A stretch of DNA of 64,000 nt from contig CAIMFJ010000001.1 in the NCBI GenBank assembly GCA_903840355.1, positions 98,326 through 162,325 of the forward strand, written 5' to 3'. Under the pieces are notes generated by a model. The model was not told the DNA's origin. It ran no database searches and saw only the letters and a program-made list of their open reading frames with translations. The stretch is from an uncultured Opitutia bacterium. Lineage in GTDB: Bacteria > Verrucomicrobiota > Verrucomicrobiia > Opitutales > UBA953. This document shows positions 21,123 through 29,693 of this stretch, piece by piece (the stretch's first letter is position 1; each line of letters begins with the position of its first letter). The position numbers and the translations under genes were made by a program.

Positions 21123-22619
21123 GTGAGCCTAGTCCCTGACCTTTCTACTTTCCGCCAACTGGCCCAGCAGTCCGACATCATCCCAGTCTGCCTCGACCTG
21201 ATGGCCGATTTAGAAACGCCTGTCGCCGTCTACGCCCGCCTGCGCTCTCAAGGCGAAGCCTTCCTATTTGAATCAGTCACGGGTGGCGAACACATCGGTC
21301 GGTATAGTTTCTGTGGTTCAGCCCCAGCCCTTACGATTACGGCCTGGGAACAGGAAACCGAAATCGTCCAACGGGATGGTAAAAAACAGCGCATCCCTAC
21401 CCCGCGCGACCCGCTTGATTTAATCAAGCAGGAGGTCAGTGGCTTGCGGGTAGCCAAAATCCCAGGCTTGCCTCCCTTTGTCGGTGGCATGGTCGGGATG
21501 GTGAGCTACGAATACATTCACCGCGTGGAACCTTCCGTTCCCCGCCCCGCGAAAGACCCCGCTCAGGCACCGCTGCTACACTTCATGCTCGTGGATCGGG
21601 TGGTGGCTTTTGACAACGCGCGCCAAACCCTCCGCCTCATCGTCAACGCCCGAATCTCCTCCCCACAAGACGCGGACCAAGCCTACGCCCAAGCGAAAGC
21701 AGCCCTTGAAGCGTTAAAGAAGATTGTCACGGGACCGCGAGCCGCCACGGACGCCGAGATGCCGGCCGTCGCCGAGTTTGCCCAGGGCCAAGCGAACGTT
21801 TCGCAAGAGAAATTCACCGCTTCCTTAAAGCGCACGCAAGAATACATCCGGGCCGGCGATTGCGTTCAAGTGGTGCTGTCACGTCGCACCGATGTGCCGT
21901 TCAAGGGCAACCCGCTCGATTTATACCGCGTCCTCCGCCATGTTAACCCGTCGCCCTACATGTTCGTCATTGAGACGAAGCAGGGCTTTGATGTCGTGGG
22001 GGCTTCGCCCGAGGTTAACGTGCGTCTCACAGGACGTCGCTGCGAAATCCGTCCCATCGCTGGTACGCGGCCACGCGGCGTGGATGAAGCGGCGGATCGT
22101 CAATTAGAAATCGATTTATTAGCTGATCCCAAAGAGCGCTCCGAACACTTGATGCTCGTGGACTTAGCACGCAATGACCTCGGCCGGGTTTGCGTGCCTG
22201 GCTCCGTCAAGGTCCCCGCCTACGCCATCATCGAACGCTACTCGCACGTGATGCACATCGTCTCGCAAGTCGAAGGAGACTTAAAAGCCGATCAAGATGC
22301 TTTCGATTTATTCCGTGCCACCTTCCCCGCAGGAACGCTCACGGGTGCCCCCAAAGTGCGGGCGATGCAGGTGATTTCGGAATTAGAGGGTGAACGCCGC
22401 GGTATCTACGGGGGTGCCGTCGGGTATTTCGGTTTCGATGGGGGTCACGATTCTTGCATCGTCATTCGGACCGCTGCCCTGCGCCAAGGTGTGGCCAGCG
22501 TCCAAGCGGGCGCCGGGATTGTCGCCGATTCAGTCGCTCTTTCGGAATACGAAGAAACGGTCAATAAATCCAAAGGTGTGCTCCGCGCCCTGAGCCTCGC
22601 CTCAGGCTTGAAGTCATAA
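21123..22619 (+). CDS. trpE: Anthranilate synthase component I
   Basis: Converts chorismate to anthranilate, first step of tryptophan synthesis. 498 residues from the GTG at 21123; an upstream in-frame GTG at 21075 would add a hydrophobic 16-residue extension not expected in this family. Chorismate-binding motifs include RPIAGTRPRG, LVDLARNDLGRV, FPAGTLTGAPKVRAM and VQAGAGIVADS. Length fits TrpE better than PabB. The glutaminase partner trpG is not in this window. The gene ends 5 bases before the sigma factor gene. Confidence 0.9.
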   Translation: MSLVPDLSTFRQLAQQSDIIPVCLDLMADLETPVAVYARLRSQGEAFLFESVTGGEHIGRYSFCGSAPALTITAWEQETEIVQRDGKKQRIPTPRDPLDLIKQEVSGLRVAKIPGLPPFVGGMVGMVSYEYIHRVEPSVPRPAKDPAQAPLLHFMLVDRVVAFDNARQTLRLIVNARISSPQDADQAYAQAKAALEALKKIVTGPRAATDAEMPAVAEFAQGQANVSQEKFTASLKRTQEYIRAGDCVQVVLSRRTDVPFKGNPLDLYRVLRHVNPSPYMFVIETKQGFDVVGASPEVNVRLTGRRCEIRPIAGTRPRGVDEAADRQLEIDLLADPKERSEHLMLVDLARNDLGRVCVPGSVKVPAYAIIERYSHVMHIVSQVEGDLKADQDAFDLFRATFPAGTLTGAPKVRAMQVISELEGERRGIYGGAVGYFGFDGGHDSCIVIRTAALRQGVASVQAGAGIVADSVALSEYEETVNKSKGVLRALSLASGLKS

Positions 22620-22624
22620 CCCAC

Positions 22625-23707
22625 GTGGCCAAACCCAAGCCCCATAAATCTAAAACCCGCAAGGGTGAGGCCAAGCCATTAGCCGAAAAAATCGTCACGC
22701 CACCGCCGGTCGCACCCGTGGTCGACGATGATCCTACCGAACCAGGTTTACCTCTCGACCAGTTATCCGCCGAAGAGCGTTCACCGCTGCGCGTCTACTT
22801 AGATCAAATTGGTCGCACGCCGCTCTTAACGTTAGAAGAAGAAACGGCCTTAGCGAGACGGGTATTAAAGGGCGACGAAGCGGCGCGACAAAAAATGATT
22901 CAAGCCAACCTGCGCTTGGTCGTGCGGATTGCGAAAGATTACGATAATTTCGGGCTGCCGTTGATGGACTTAATCAGCGAAGGGAATTTTGGCCTAATCA
23001 AAGCGGTCGAACGTTTCGACCCCGACAAAGGTGGTAAACTCAGCACCTACGCAGCATGGTGGATTAAACAGTCGATTAAACGTGCTTTGGCTTCGGATGG
23101 TAAAACCATCCGCTTACCCGTACACATGGTAGACCGCATCGCTGAAATGCGCCGCGTCTCCAACCGACTGACGTCCGAATTAGGGCGCGAGCCTTATAAC
23201 GAGGAAATCGCCCAAGTGATGCAAATCCCCATCGCGAAAGTGGTGCACATGAAATCCATCGCTAACCGCGCAGCCTCGCTAGATCAACCTGTCGGCGAAG
23301 AAGGCGATGCTACTTTAGGAGATTTAGTGAAAGACGAAGGCGAGCGCTCGCCCTTCGAAAATTTACGCAGCAAGTCGGACTTAAAAGAAATTGATGAGAT
23401 GCTGGCACAGCTCGACCCTCGCGAAGCAGAAGTTTTAATCCTGCGCTTCGGACTCAAAGGCGAAAGTCCCCTGACCCTCGAAGAAGTCGGGGCTCATTTC
23501 AAACTCACCCGCGAGCGCGTTCGACAATTACAACACTCGGCCATCATGCAATTGCGCCGGATTAACGAGGCACGGCAGAAAATTCTAAGTCCCGAGGATG
23601 TGCAAGAGCACCGCTTAGCGGAAGCCCGGGCCGAAGTGCTACGGGAATTCTTTACCGCCAAGGGCATGAAACTGCCCCCCGCCAAGCGCCGTCGCGAAGG
23701 TCTCTAA
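22625..23707 (+). CDS. RNA polymerase sigma-70 family factor (RpoD/SigA type)
   Basis: 360 residues, GTG start. A lysine-rich N-terminal extension precedes region 1.2 (PLRVYLDQIGRTPLLTLEEE). Region 2 follows with NLRLVVRIAKDY, LMDLISEGNFGLIKAVERFD and the -10 reading STYAAWWIKQSIKRA. Region 3 has LPVHMVDRI. Region 4 contains the -35 helix LTRERVRQLQ. There is no large region 1.1, so it may be the housekeeping factor or a group 2 (RpoS-like) paralogue. The tight link to trpE is unusual. Confidence 0.9.
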   Translation: MAKPKPHKSKTRKGEAKPLAEKIVTPPPVAPVVDDDPTEPGLPLDQLSAEERSPLRVYLDQIGRTPLLTLEEETALARRVLKGDEAARQKMIQANLRLVVRIAKDYDNFGLPLMDLISEGNFGLIKAVERFDPDKGGKLSTYAAWWIKQSIKRALASDGKTIRLPVHMVDRIAEMRRVSNRLTSELGREPYNEEIAQVMQIPIAKVVHMKSIANRAASLDQPVGEEGDATLGDLVKDEGERSPFENLRSKSDLKEIDEMLAQLDPREAEVLILRFGLKGESPLTLEEVGAHFKLTRERVRQLQHSAIMQLRRINEARQKILSPEDVQEHRLAEARAEVLREFFTAKGMKLPPAKRRREGL

Positions 23708-23824
23708 GCCCCCACGCGTGCTGGATTTTCATTAGGGTTTGTCAGAATTCGGGCACAAGACTTCGTGGTTTTAGGCAAGGCCGAGCCATTCGCCTGCTGG
23801 CAAGGTGTGTGCTGACAAATAAGC

Positions 23825-25258
23825 ATGAACCTTGCCTCTTATCGACCGGCGAAGCTTTTTGATGAACTCGTCGATGACCACGGCAGCATCCGGAGTTATT
23901 ACCGGAGCATCGCCGAAAAACTCGAACGGCTACGCTCCGAAGAACTGCAACAGAAACTCCGCAGCCTAGAATTATTATTCTTAAGACAAGGCATCACCTT
24001 CACGGTCTACGGCGATGAACAAGGCACGGAGCGCGTCTTCCCCTTCGATCCCTTTCCCCGCATCATTCCCCATTCCGAATGGGAACACATCGAGGCGGGT
24101 TTGATTCAGCGTATCACGGCTCTGAATTTATTCCTGTACGACGTCTACCACGAGCAATCGATTATTAAAGATAAGGTGATACCGCCAGAAGTCGTTTTTG
24201 GGGCGAGTCATTATCGGCCCGAATTCGTCGGCGCTTCCGTGCCCAAAAATGCCTACATCCACGTGTGTGGCACTGACCTGATTCGCGATAGCGATGGGCG
24301 CTATTTAGTCCTCGAAGACAACGGACGCTGCCCTTCGGGGGTTTCTTACGTATTGGAAAATCGGGCCGCCATGAAACGCGTCTTCCCCCAACTGTTTGGA
24401 GCCCATGGAGTGCGTCCCGTCGACACCTACCCGGCCGATTTATTAGCGACGCTTCGGCACATTGCCCCCCGCGAAAACCCCAACCCTAATGTGGTTTTAC
24501 TGACCCCTGGAGTGCACAACAGTGCCTACTTTGAACACTCCTTCCTGGCTCGGCAGATGAGCATCGAAATCGTCGAAGGGCGCGACCTAATTGCCCTCGA
24601 TGGTTTCGTGTACATGCGCACTACCAAAGGCTTGCGCCAAGTGGATGTGATTTACCGGCGCATTGACGATGACTTTCTGGATCCGCAAGTGTTCCGTAAA
24701 GACTCCTGCCTAGGTGTCGCGGGCTTGGTCGATGCCGTCCGCCGAGGCAATGTGGCCCTCGCCAACGCCATCGGTACCGGAGTGGCCGACGACAAGGTGA
24801 CCTATGCTTATGTGCCCGCGATGATCAAATATTACCTCTCCCAAGAACCCATTTTGGATCAAGTACCCACCTACCTCGCTTGGCGCGATGAAGATAAAAA
24901 ATATATTTTAGAGAACTTGCCTAAGCTGGTCGTCAAAGCAGCCAACGAGAGCGGCGGCTACGGAATGTTAATCGGTCCCACCGCTTCCCAAGCCCAACTC
25001 CAAGAATTTCGCGATAAGATCCTCGCCCAACCGCGTAATTACATTGCGCAACCAGTGGTGAACTTCTCCCAACACCCAACGTTAGTTAACGGAGAACTCG
25101 AAGGGCGACACGTCGACCTGCGTCCCTTTGTTCTCTGGGGCGACACGGTCAAAGTCCTTCCTGGTGGCCTCACCCGCGTGGCCCTCAAACGCGGTTCCTT
25201 AGTCGTAAACTCCTCGCAAGGGGGCGGCAGTAAAGACACCTGGGTCCTCGCTTCTTAA
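23825..25258 (+). CDS. Circularly permuted ATP-grasp protein (DUF404/407 type)
   Basis: 477 residues. The circularly permuted type 2 ATP-grasp signatures are [41 protein letters not shown] and [15 protein letters not shown], with [10 protein letters not shown] and [25 protein letters not shown] near the end. Family members are thought to form amide bonds on peptides. It heads a four-gene group with an alpha-E protein, a transglutaminase-like protein and a DUF535 protein, spaced 4 bases from the next gene. Confidence 0.9.
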   Translation: MNLASYRPAKLFDELVDDHGSIRSYYRSIAEKLERLRSEELQQKLRSLELLFLRQGITFTVYGDEQGTERVFPFDPFPRIIPHSEWEHIEAGLIQRITALNLFLYDVYHEQSIIKDKVIPPEVVFGASHYRPEFVGASVPKNAYIHVCGTDLIRDSDGRYLVLEDNGRCPSGVSYVLENRAAMKRVFPQLFGAHGVRPVDTYPADLLATLRHIAPRENPNPNVVLLTPGVHNSAYFEHSFLARQMSIEIVEGRDLIALDGFVYMRTTKGLRQVDVIYRRIDDDFLDPQVFRKDSCLGVAGLVDAVRRGNVALANAIGTGVADDKVTYAYVPAMIKYYLSQEPILDQVPTYLAWRDEDKKYILENLPKLVVKAANESGGYGMLIGPTASQAQLQEFRDKILAQPRNYIAQPVVNFSQHPTLVNGELEGRHVDLRPFVLWGDTVKVLPGGLTRVALKRGSLVVNSSQGGGSKDTWVLAS

Positions 25259-25262
25259 TTTT

Positions 25263-26306
25263 ATGATGCTTTCCCGAGTCGCCGACCACCAATACTGGAT
25301 GTCCCGCCAAATGGAGCGGGCCGAAAACCTCGCACGTTTAGTGCGCATTAGCGAAGAGATGCTCCTCGATGATCAATCGCTCGGGGGCCTCGACGCTCAG
25401 GTCTACTGGAACCCCGTCCTGACGGCAACGGCGATGCAACAGGCCTTTCACACGCTTTACCCGCAACCGCGCCAAGGCGACGCTGCACGGTTTCTCACGG
25501 TTGACGAACGCAACCCTGACTCGATTTTGTCCTGCATTCGCCAAGCCCGCGAAAACGCTCGTTCGGTGCGCGATAAGATTTCTGATGAGATGTGGTCGGA
25601 AATCAACGCCCTCTACATGCTCGTCAATTCGTATGAGGGAGCGGAACTGCTCGTCCGCTCGCCGCAGTCCTTCTATGAGAAAATTATCACGTCCTCGATG
25701 TTGTTTGCGGGGATCACCGAGGCCACCCTCGCCCGCGATGAGGGCTGGAATTTCTTACAACTCGGCCGGCTCTTAGAGCGGGCGGATATGACGAGCCGCT
25801 TCTTGGATATTCGCTCCCAGACCAACGTAACACAACCTGACGCCGCACTCGAAACCCTCCAATGGGGTGCAGTCCTCCGTGCCTGTAGCGCCCATGCTAG
25901 TTACCGCCGCGTTTATGGTGGTGAAATCAACGTTCCCAACGTAGTCGACCTGCTCCTCTTCTCACATGAGTTCCCGCGTTCGGTGAAACACTGCCTGCGA
26001 CGGATCGACGAAGTGTTGCACGATATTTCGGTCACCCCGACGGGACGTTACTCCAATCATTGCGAAAAAATTATCGGAGCCCTGCTCGCCCGCCTGAGTT
26101 TCTCTGGTCCTCCCGAAGTGATGAACCGTGGTCTCCACGCTTACCTCGATGACTTACAAATTCAGTTAAACCAAGCCGGTCAGGCGATTTTCGAAACCTA
26201 CGTCCTCCTACCCGGTGAAGTCGATCGACACTTCCCGCGCGGCACCCGCCCTGAAGCCATGTCCGACTGGCATCGCGAACAACAGCAACAGCAGCAACAA
26301 CAGTAA
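25263..26306 (+). CDS. Alpha-E domain protein (DUF403)
   Basis: 347 residues, all-helical, starting MMLSRVADHQYWMSRQMERAENLARLV, the classical alpha-E start. Other conserved stretches are ARENARSVRDKISDEMWSEIN and LERADMTSRFLDI. It always accompanies the permuted ATP-grasp protein and is probably its functional partner. The C-terminus is a run of glutamines encoded by mixed CAA and CAG codons. There are two adjacent ATG codons; the first is used here. Confidence 0.9.
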   Translation: MMLSRVADHQYWMSRQMERAENLARLVRISEEMLLDDQSLGGLDAQVYWNPVLTATAMQQAFHTLYPQPRQGDAARFLTVDERNPDSILSCIRQARENARSVRDKISDEMWSEINALYMLVNSYEGAELLVRSPQSFYEKIITSSMLFAGITEATLARDEGWNFLQLGRLLERADMTSRFLDIRSQTNVTQPDAALETLQWGAVLRACSAHASYRRVYGGEINVPNVVDLLLFSHEFPRSVKHCLRRIDEVLHDISVTPTGRYSNHCEKIIGALLARLSFSGPPEVMNRGLHAYLDDLQIQLNQAGQAIFETYVLLPGEVDRHFPRGTRPEAMSDWHREQQQQQQQQ

Positions 26307-26315
26307 AAATGCCCT

Positions 26316-27161
26316 ATGAAGTTGCGCATCCTCCATCGCACCGAGTACCGCTACGCCCTCCCGGTCCGCAACAACGTCAATGAATTACACGTCACCCCGC
26401 TGACGAATCATCGCCAAAAGCTCGGCCTGCACCTCGTACGCGTCTTGCCAGCCATCCGACTCCAGAAATATCACGACCTTTACCGCAATACTGTCCACCG
26501 CTTCGAAATCGAAGCTCCTCACCAAGAATTGGTCATCGATGTCTCGAGTATCGTAGAGACTAAACCCACCCCCATCACCGACATCCCCTTGGATCTTTCG
26601 CTCCACAGCGTACGTCACCCCGACGTCCAAGAGAGCTTTCAACCCTACCTCCAACCTGATGGCCCCATCATCATCACCCCCGAAATTTGGCGGGCAGCGG
26701 TGGATGTAGAAAATGACCGACAAGACCTCTTCTCCGTCGTGGTTGGGCTAATGGAAAAAGTCCACAGCCTCTGTAAATACGTCCCCAAAACCACCCACAT
26801 CGGAACCACCACCGAAGAGTTCTTCGCCAAGCCTCAAGGCGTCTGCCAAGACTATGCCCACCTGTTGTTAGCCTTTTGCCGCGCCCTCCGCCTCCCGGCT
26901 CGCTATGTTTGTGGCTATGTCTTCGACGCCAAACGCGGCGAAGTCATCGGTAGCCATGCCTCCCATGCCTGGTGTGAAATTTGGATTCCGACCTATGGCT
27001 GGCTCGGCGTCGACCCGACTAATAAGAAAATTATTCATGAAGCGTATGTTGCTTCAGCCGTGGGACGCGACTACCGCGATGTCACCCCGATTAGCGGCAG
27101 CTACTGGGGTAGCGGCGATCGGGAGATGCGGGTGACGGTGCATGTTGAGACTTATAAATAA
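26316..27161 (+). CDS. Transglutaminase-like cysteine peptidase
   Basis: 281 residues. N-terminal beta domain (LRILHRTEYRYALPVRNNVNELHVTP) followed by a transglutaminase core. The catalytic Cys is in KPQGVCQDYAHLLLAFCRALRLPARYV, the His in SHAWCEIWIP and the Asp in WLGVDPTN. No signal peptide. Partner of the ATP-grasp/alpha-E pair; such proteins may hydrolyse or transfer the amide-linked product. Confidence 0.92.
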   Translation: MKLRILHRTEYRYALPVRNNVNELHVTPLTNHRQKLGLHLVRVLPAIRLQKYHDLYRNTVHRFEIEAPHQELVIDVSSIVETKPTPITDIPLDLSLHSVRHPDVQESFQPYLQPDGPIIITPEIWRAAVDVENDRQDLFSVVVGLMEKVHSLCKYVPKTTHIGTTTEEFFAKPQGVCQDYAHLLLAFCRALRLPARYVCGYVFDAKRGEVIGSHASHAWCEIWIPTYGWLGVDPTNKKIIHEAYVASAVGRDYRDVTPISGSYWGSGDREMRVTVHVETYK

Positions 27162-28179
27162 GGAATGGTGCGACGAAATTTATGCAGTTGAGCCTTGGGC
27201 TATCTACCGCAACTTAGCCCACGTGGCTGACACCTTGCTCACCCAAGTACCCGCGAATCGCTTCGCCTCGTTTCGTTTTTCCTGGGCGATGACGTCAGCC
27301 GTCTACCGCGATTGGGATTGGCGGTCGCGCTGGACCAAATGTATCGCCCGCTCCCTCAGTTCTTTCCTCCACCACGAGGAGTTTGCCGAGTGGGTAGGCT
27401 TTTTGCTGCAACCGAGCATCTCGCCCTACGCTCAATTCAATGACCGCATTTGGCAACGCCCCCTACGCGGCTACCTTTCGCGGGCGTGGAACGGACCCCG
27501 GAAATTAAAAGTGCTCCAAGACAGCTACCGCTTTGCGAACGCCCACTCAGGCCCGGTACAACAAGCCCTCCTACAACGGGAATTCATCACCATCGCCCGC
27601 GTGCCACTCGGCCCAGATTTAGGCATGGTCGAGTTCGCTTTAGGCAACGATCAACGCTTCCGCCGCGAGGGTGAATGGGCCCTGCAAGTGAATTGCCCGC
27701 AACTTGGCGGTAATGTCTGCACCATCGCCTTCTCCGTCGAAGAAATCGACGGGCAATGGGTGGCGTATGCCGGAGCGATTCAAGGTGGGGCAGGTGCGAA
27801 TGAAGCCACCATTAAAGCAACGGCCAAGGCCATGCACGGCGTACGGGCCAAGGCGATGGCGATTTTTGCGCTCCAAGAGGTCGTGAGTGCACTCGGCATC
27901 CAACGCCTCCTCGGGGCAGGTAACACCATTCAGATGAGCCGCGAGAAGCACCTCATCGCCGTCCCCTGGAATAAAATCTCTTTCAACTACGATGGGATGT
28001 GGCAAGAAGCCGATGGCCAGCCCGCGGAGGACGGTTGGTTTGCTTTGCCGCTGCGCGAAATTCGCCGCACCCGGGAAGAAATTAAGCCTAATAAACGTCC
28101 CCTCTACGCCCGACGCTATGCCCTCTTTGATCAGTTGAGCGCAGCGGTCATGCAAAGCCTGAGCTCCGTCGCTAAATAA
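27142..28179 (+). CDS. VirK/YbjX family protein (DUF535)
   Basis: 345 residues. The C-terminal half has the DUF535 pattern: REFITIARVPLGPDLGMVEFAL, REGEWALQVNCPQLGGNVCTIAFSV, AYAGAIQGG, AKAMHGVRAKAMAIFALQEV and LGIQRLLGAGNTIQM. Known members in enterobacteria are linked to virulence and envelope stress, but the biochemical role is unknown. The start overlaps the transglutaminase gene by 20 bases, so the two are translationally coupled. I do not know this family as a usual member of ATP-grasp/alpha-E clusters. Confidence 0.75.
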   Translation: MLRLINKEWCDEIYAVEPWAIYRNLAHVADTLLTQVPANRFASFRFSWAMTSAVYRDWDWRSRWTKCIARSLSSFLHHEEFAEWVGFLLQPSISPYAQFNDRIWQRPLRGYLSRAWNGPRKLKVLQDSYRFANAHSGPVQQALLQREFITIARVPLGPDLGMVEFALGNDQRFRREGEWALQVNCPQLGGNVCTIAFSVEEIDGQWVAYAGAIQGGAGANEATIKATAKAMHGVRAKAMAIFALQEVVSALGIQRLLGAGNTIQMSREKHLIAVPWNKISFNYDGMWQEADGQPAEDGWFALPLREIRRTREEIKPNKRPLYARRYALFDQLSAAVMQSLSSVAK

Positions 28180-28248
28180 AAAAGGGCCCCATTGCTGGGG
28201 CCCTTTAAGAGGCTAAACTCTAATCCGAAGATTAGAAGTTATAGCGGA
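28174..28248. repeat. Direct repeat, copy 1 (terminator and 3' end of OMP gene)
   Basis: 75 bases matching 28967-29041 with three substitutions. It covers the terminator hairpin and the last codons of the outer-membrane gene, showing that gene and terminator were duplicated together. Confidence 0.85.
28181..28206. terminator. Bidirectional terminator between converging genes
   Basis: Ten-base stem AAAGGGCCCC/GGGGCCCTTT with a six-base loop, between the DUF535 gene (plus) and the outer-membrane protein gene (minus); A and T runs on both sides let it act in both directions. Confidence 0.85.
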
Positions 28249-28825
28249 CACTGAGAACGTACTGGTAGTCTTGACCCTTAAAGCTCACCAAACCAGCCGC
28301 AACTTGGTAGTTCTTATTGATATTATAGGCCAGTTCCGTGTTCCAAGCCGAAGGAGCATCATTAGTCGCACCACCCACGGTGAAACCGCTCTTGGTGGCA
28401 TTGCTACCTGTAGTGGTGAAACCAACCGAACCTTCGAGACCATTAATCACTTCATTTAACTGGCGACGGAAAGTAACGCCGTAAACAGTGCGATCGGAGG
28501 GATAATTACTAGTGTAACTCGTACTCTGATTTGCGGTTACAACAACATCGGTAGCCCAAACCACATTCTTAAAAACATAACCTAACGTAAATTGAACGCT
28601 ACCAAACAAACCCTGATAGTTTGCCTGGGATTGCACATTGTTCGACTGAATGCCTACCAAAACATTGCTGTTACCCACTAAAACTTGAGCAGACAAATTA
28701 TTGTCTTGGGAGCTCCGGCTGAAGCCGACGCAGTTGTAGTCGAGACCAGCAGCAGCAGGTGCGCTCTGAGCAGAGGCAGCAGCGGCCAAGGTCGTGAGGG
28801 TGAGGATCGGGAGGATTTGTTTCAT
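28232..28825 (-). CDS. Small outer-membrane beta-barrel-like protein, paralogue 1
   Basis: 197 residues. Signal peptide MKQILPILTLTTLAAAASAQ, then a Ser/Asn/Gly-rich sequence with alternating hydrophobic residues and a C-terminal SVRYNF ending in Phe, as for porin-like barrels. It shares signal peptide, LGYVFKNVV, a conserved ELAYN-type segment and the tail with the neighbour at 29025-29558, so the two are tandem duplicates that have diverged in the middle. Function unknown. Confidence 0.8.
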   Translation of the reverse strand: MKQILPILTLTTLAAAASAQSAPAAAGLDYNCVGFSRSSQDNNLSAQVLVGNSNVLVGIQSNNVQSQANYQGLFGSVQFTLGYVFKNVVWATDVVVTANQSTSYTSNYPSDRTVYGVTFRRQLNEVINGLEGSVGFTTTGSNATKSGFTVGGATNDAPSAWNTELAYNINKNYQVAAGLVSFKGQDYQYVLSVRYNF

Positions 28826-28925
28826 AGCACCGCCATTTATGTTTCATATTCGTAATATTTCAAGGGGCTTTGTCACAAATCTGCTGATTTATCCGCTAAT
28901 TGCTGATTTTTATTATTATCTAAAA

Positions 28926-28948
28926 GGCACTTTTGTAACAAAGGTGCC
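28926..28948. repeat. Near-perfect palindrome between the OMP paralogues
   Basis: Arms GGCACTTTTGT and ACAAAGGTGCC around one base (one mismatch). A TTTTAGATAAT run follows on the minus strand. The core TTGTAACAA recurs at 29583-29591 upstream of the second paralogue. It could be an operator or a second terminator. Confidence 0.35.
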
Positions 28949-28966
28949 ACCGATGATGAGGGGATA

Positions 28967-29041
28967 AAATAAAAAAGGGCCCCATCACTGGGGCCCTTTA
29001 AGAGGCTAAACTCTAATCCAAAGATTAGAAGTTATAGCGGA
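28967..29041. repeat. Direct repeat, copy 2 (terminator and 3' end of OMP gene)
   Basis: Matches 28174-28248 with three substitutions over 75 bases. See copy 1. Confidence 0.85.
28974..28999 (-). terminator. Terminator after OMP paralogue 2
   Basis: Same ten-base stem AAAGGGCCCC/GGGGCCCTTT as at 28181-28206, loop ATCACT, followed on the minus strand by TTTATTTTAT, 26 bases after the gene's stop. Confidence 0.85.
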
Positions 29042-29558
29042 GGGTCACCGACGTGGTCGAGTTGCTCGAAGCAACGGACTCGTTGGTGTAGCTCACAGCG
29101 AGCTGGTAGTTCTTCGTGAAGTTGTAAGCCAACTCGACGTTCCAGGCGTTGAGGTGCGAACCGACGCCGTCATGCTCGCGGGTGTAACCCACAGCACCTT
29201 CGAAGTTGTAACCCAACTCGCGACGGAGGTTGAGGCCGTAGCTTTCGTTGGAGCCGATCGCCAAGGTGGCGTCGATACCGACAACTACATTCTTGAAGAC
29301 GTAGCCGAGGGAGACCGAGTCAGCGCCGTTGTGCACGCCAGCGACAGACGAGCTGCCACCGATGTTGGTGCTACCAGCGAGGAGGAAGTTGGTGCTGCCG
29401 AGGAGCGCCGAACCCGACAAGGTAAAGTCCTTGGCGTTGTTCGTCGCATAGGACAGACCAATGCGGTTGTAGTCGAGGACCGGAGCAGCAGCCGTGCTCT
29501 GAGCAGAGGCAGCAGCAGCGAGGGTCGTGAGGGTGATGATAGGTAGGATTTGCTTCAT
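29025..29558 (-). CDS. Small outer-membrane beta-barrel-like protein, paralogue 2
   Basis: 177 residues from the ATG at 29556-29558, chosen because it gives the signal peptide MKQILPIITLTTLAAAASAQ, nearly identical to paralogue 1. Mature part rich in Ser, Asn and Gly with beta-strand alternation and C-terminal TSVTLRYNF. Function unknown; perhaps a small porin or surface structural protein. Confidence 0.82.
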   Translation of the reverse strand: MKQILPIITLTTLAAAASAQSTAAAPVLDYNRIGLSYATNNAKDFTLSGSALLGSTNFLLAGSTNIGGSSSVAGVHNGADSVSLGYVFKNVVVGIDATLAIGSNESYGLNLRRELGYNFEGAVGYTREHDGVGSHLNAWNVELAYNFTKNYQLAVSYTNESVASSNSTTSVTLRYNF

Positions 29559-29647
29559 AGCGGTGACAGTATTCGGGCAGTCTTGTAACAAATTCAAGCA
29601 CAAAGTGTGACAAAAAAGCGTCAACTTATCGTTTTTTAAGCATTTAT

Positions 29648-29684
29648 CCACGGCTATTCACAATTGGCTGTGAATAAACCGTGG
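29648..29684. repeat. Bipartite hairpin with DnaA-box-like sequences
   Basis: Nested arms CCACGG/CCGTGG and TATTCACA/TGTGAATA. On the minus strand TTATTCACA is an exact match to the DnaA box consensus; TTATCCACG and CTATTCACA on the plus strand are one base off. It lies just after the gene at 29694-30401 and may simply be its 3' end hairpin. Confidence 0.4.
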
Positions 29685-29693
29685 GTTTAGGCC

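Noticed and set aside
29559..29651. Longer start for OMP paralogue 2
   Set aside because: The upstream part is hydrophilic and would bury the signal peptide that matches paralogue 1 exactly in position.
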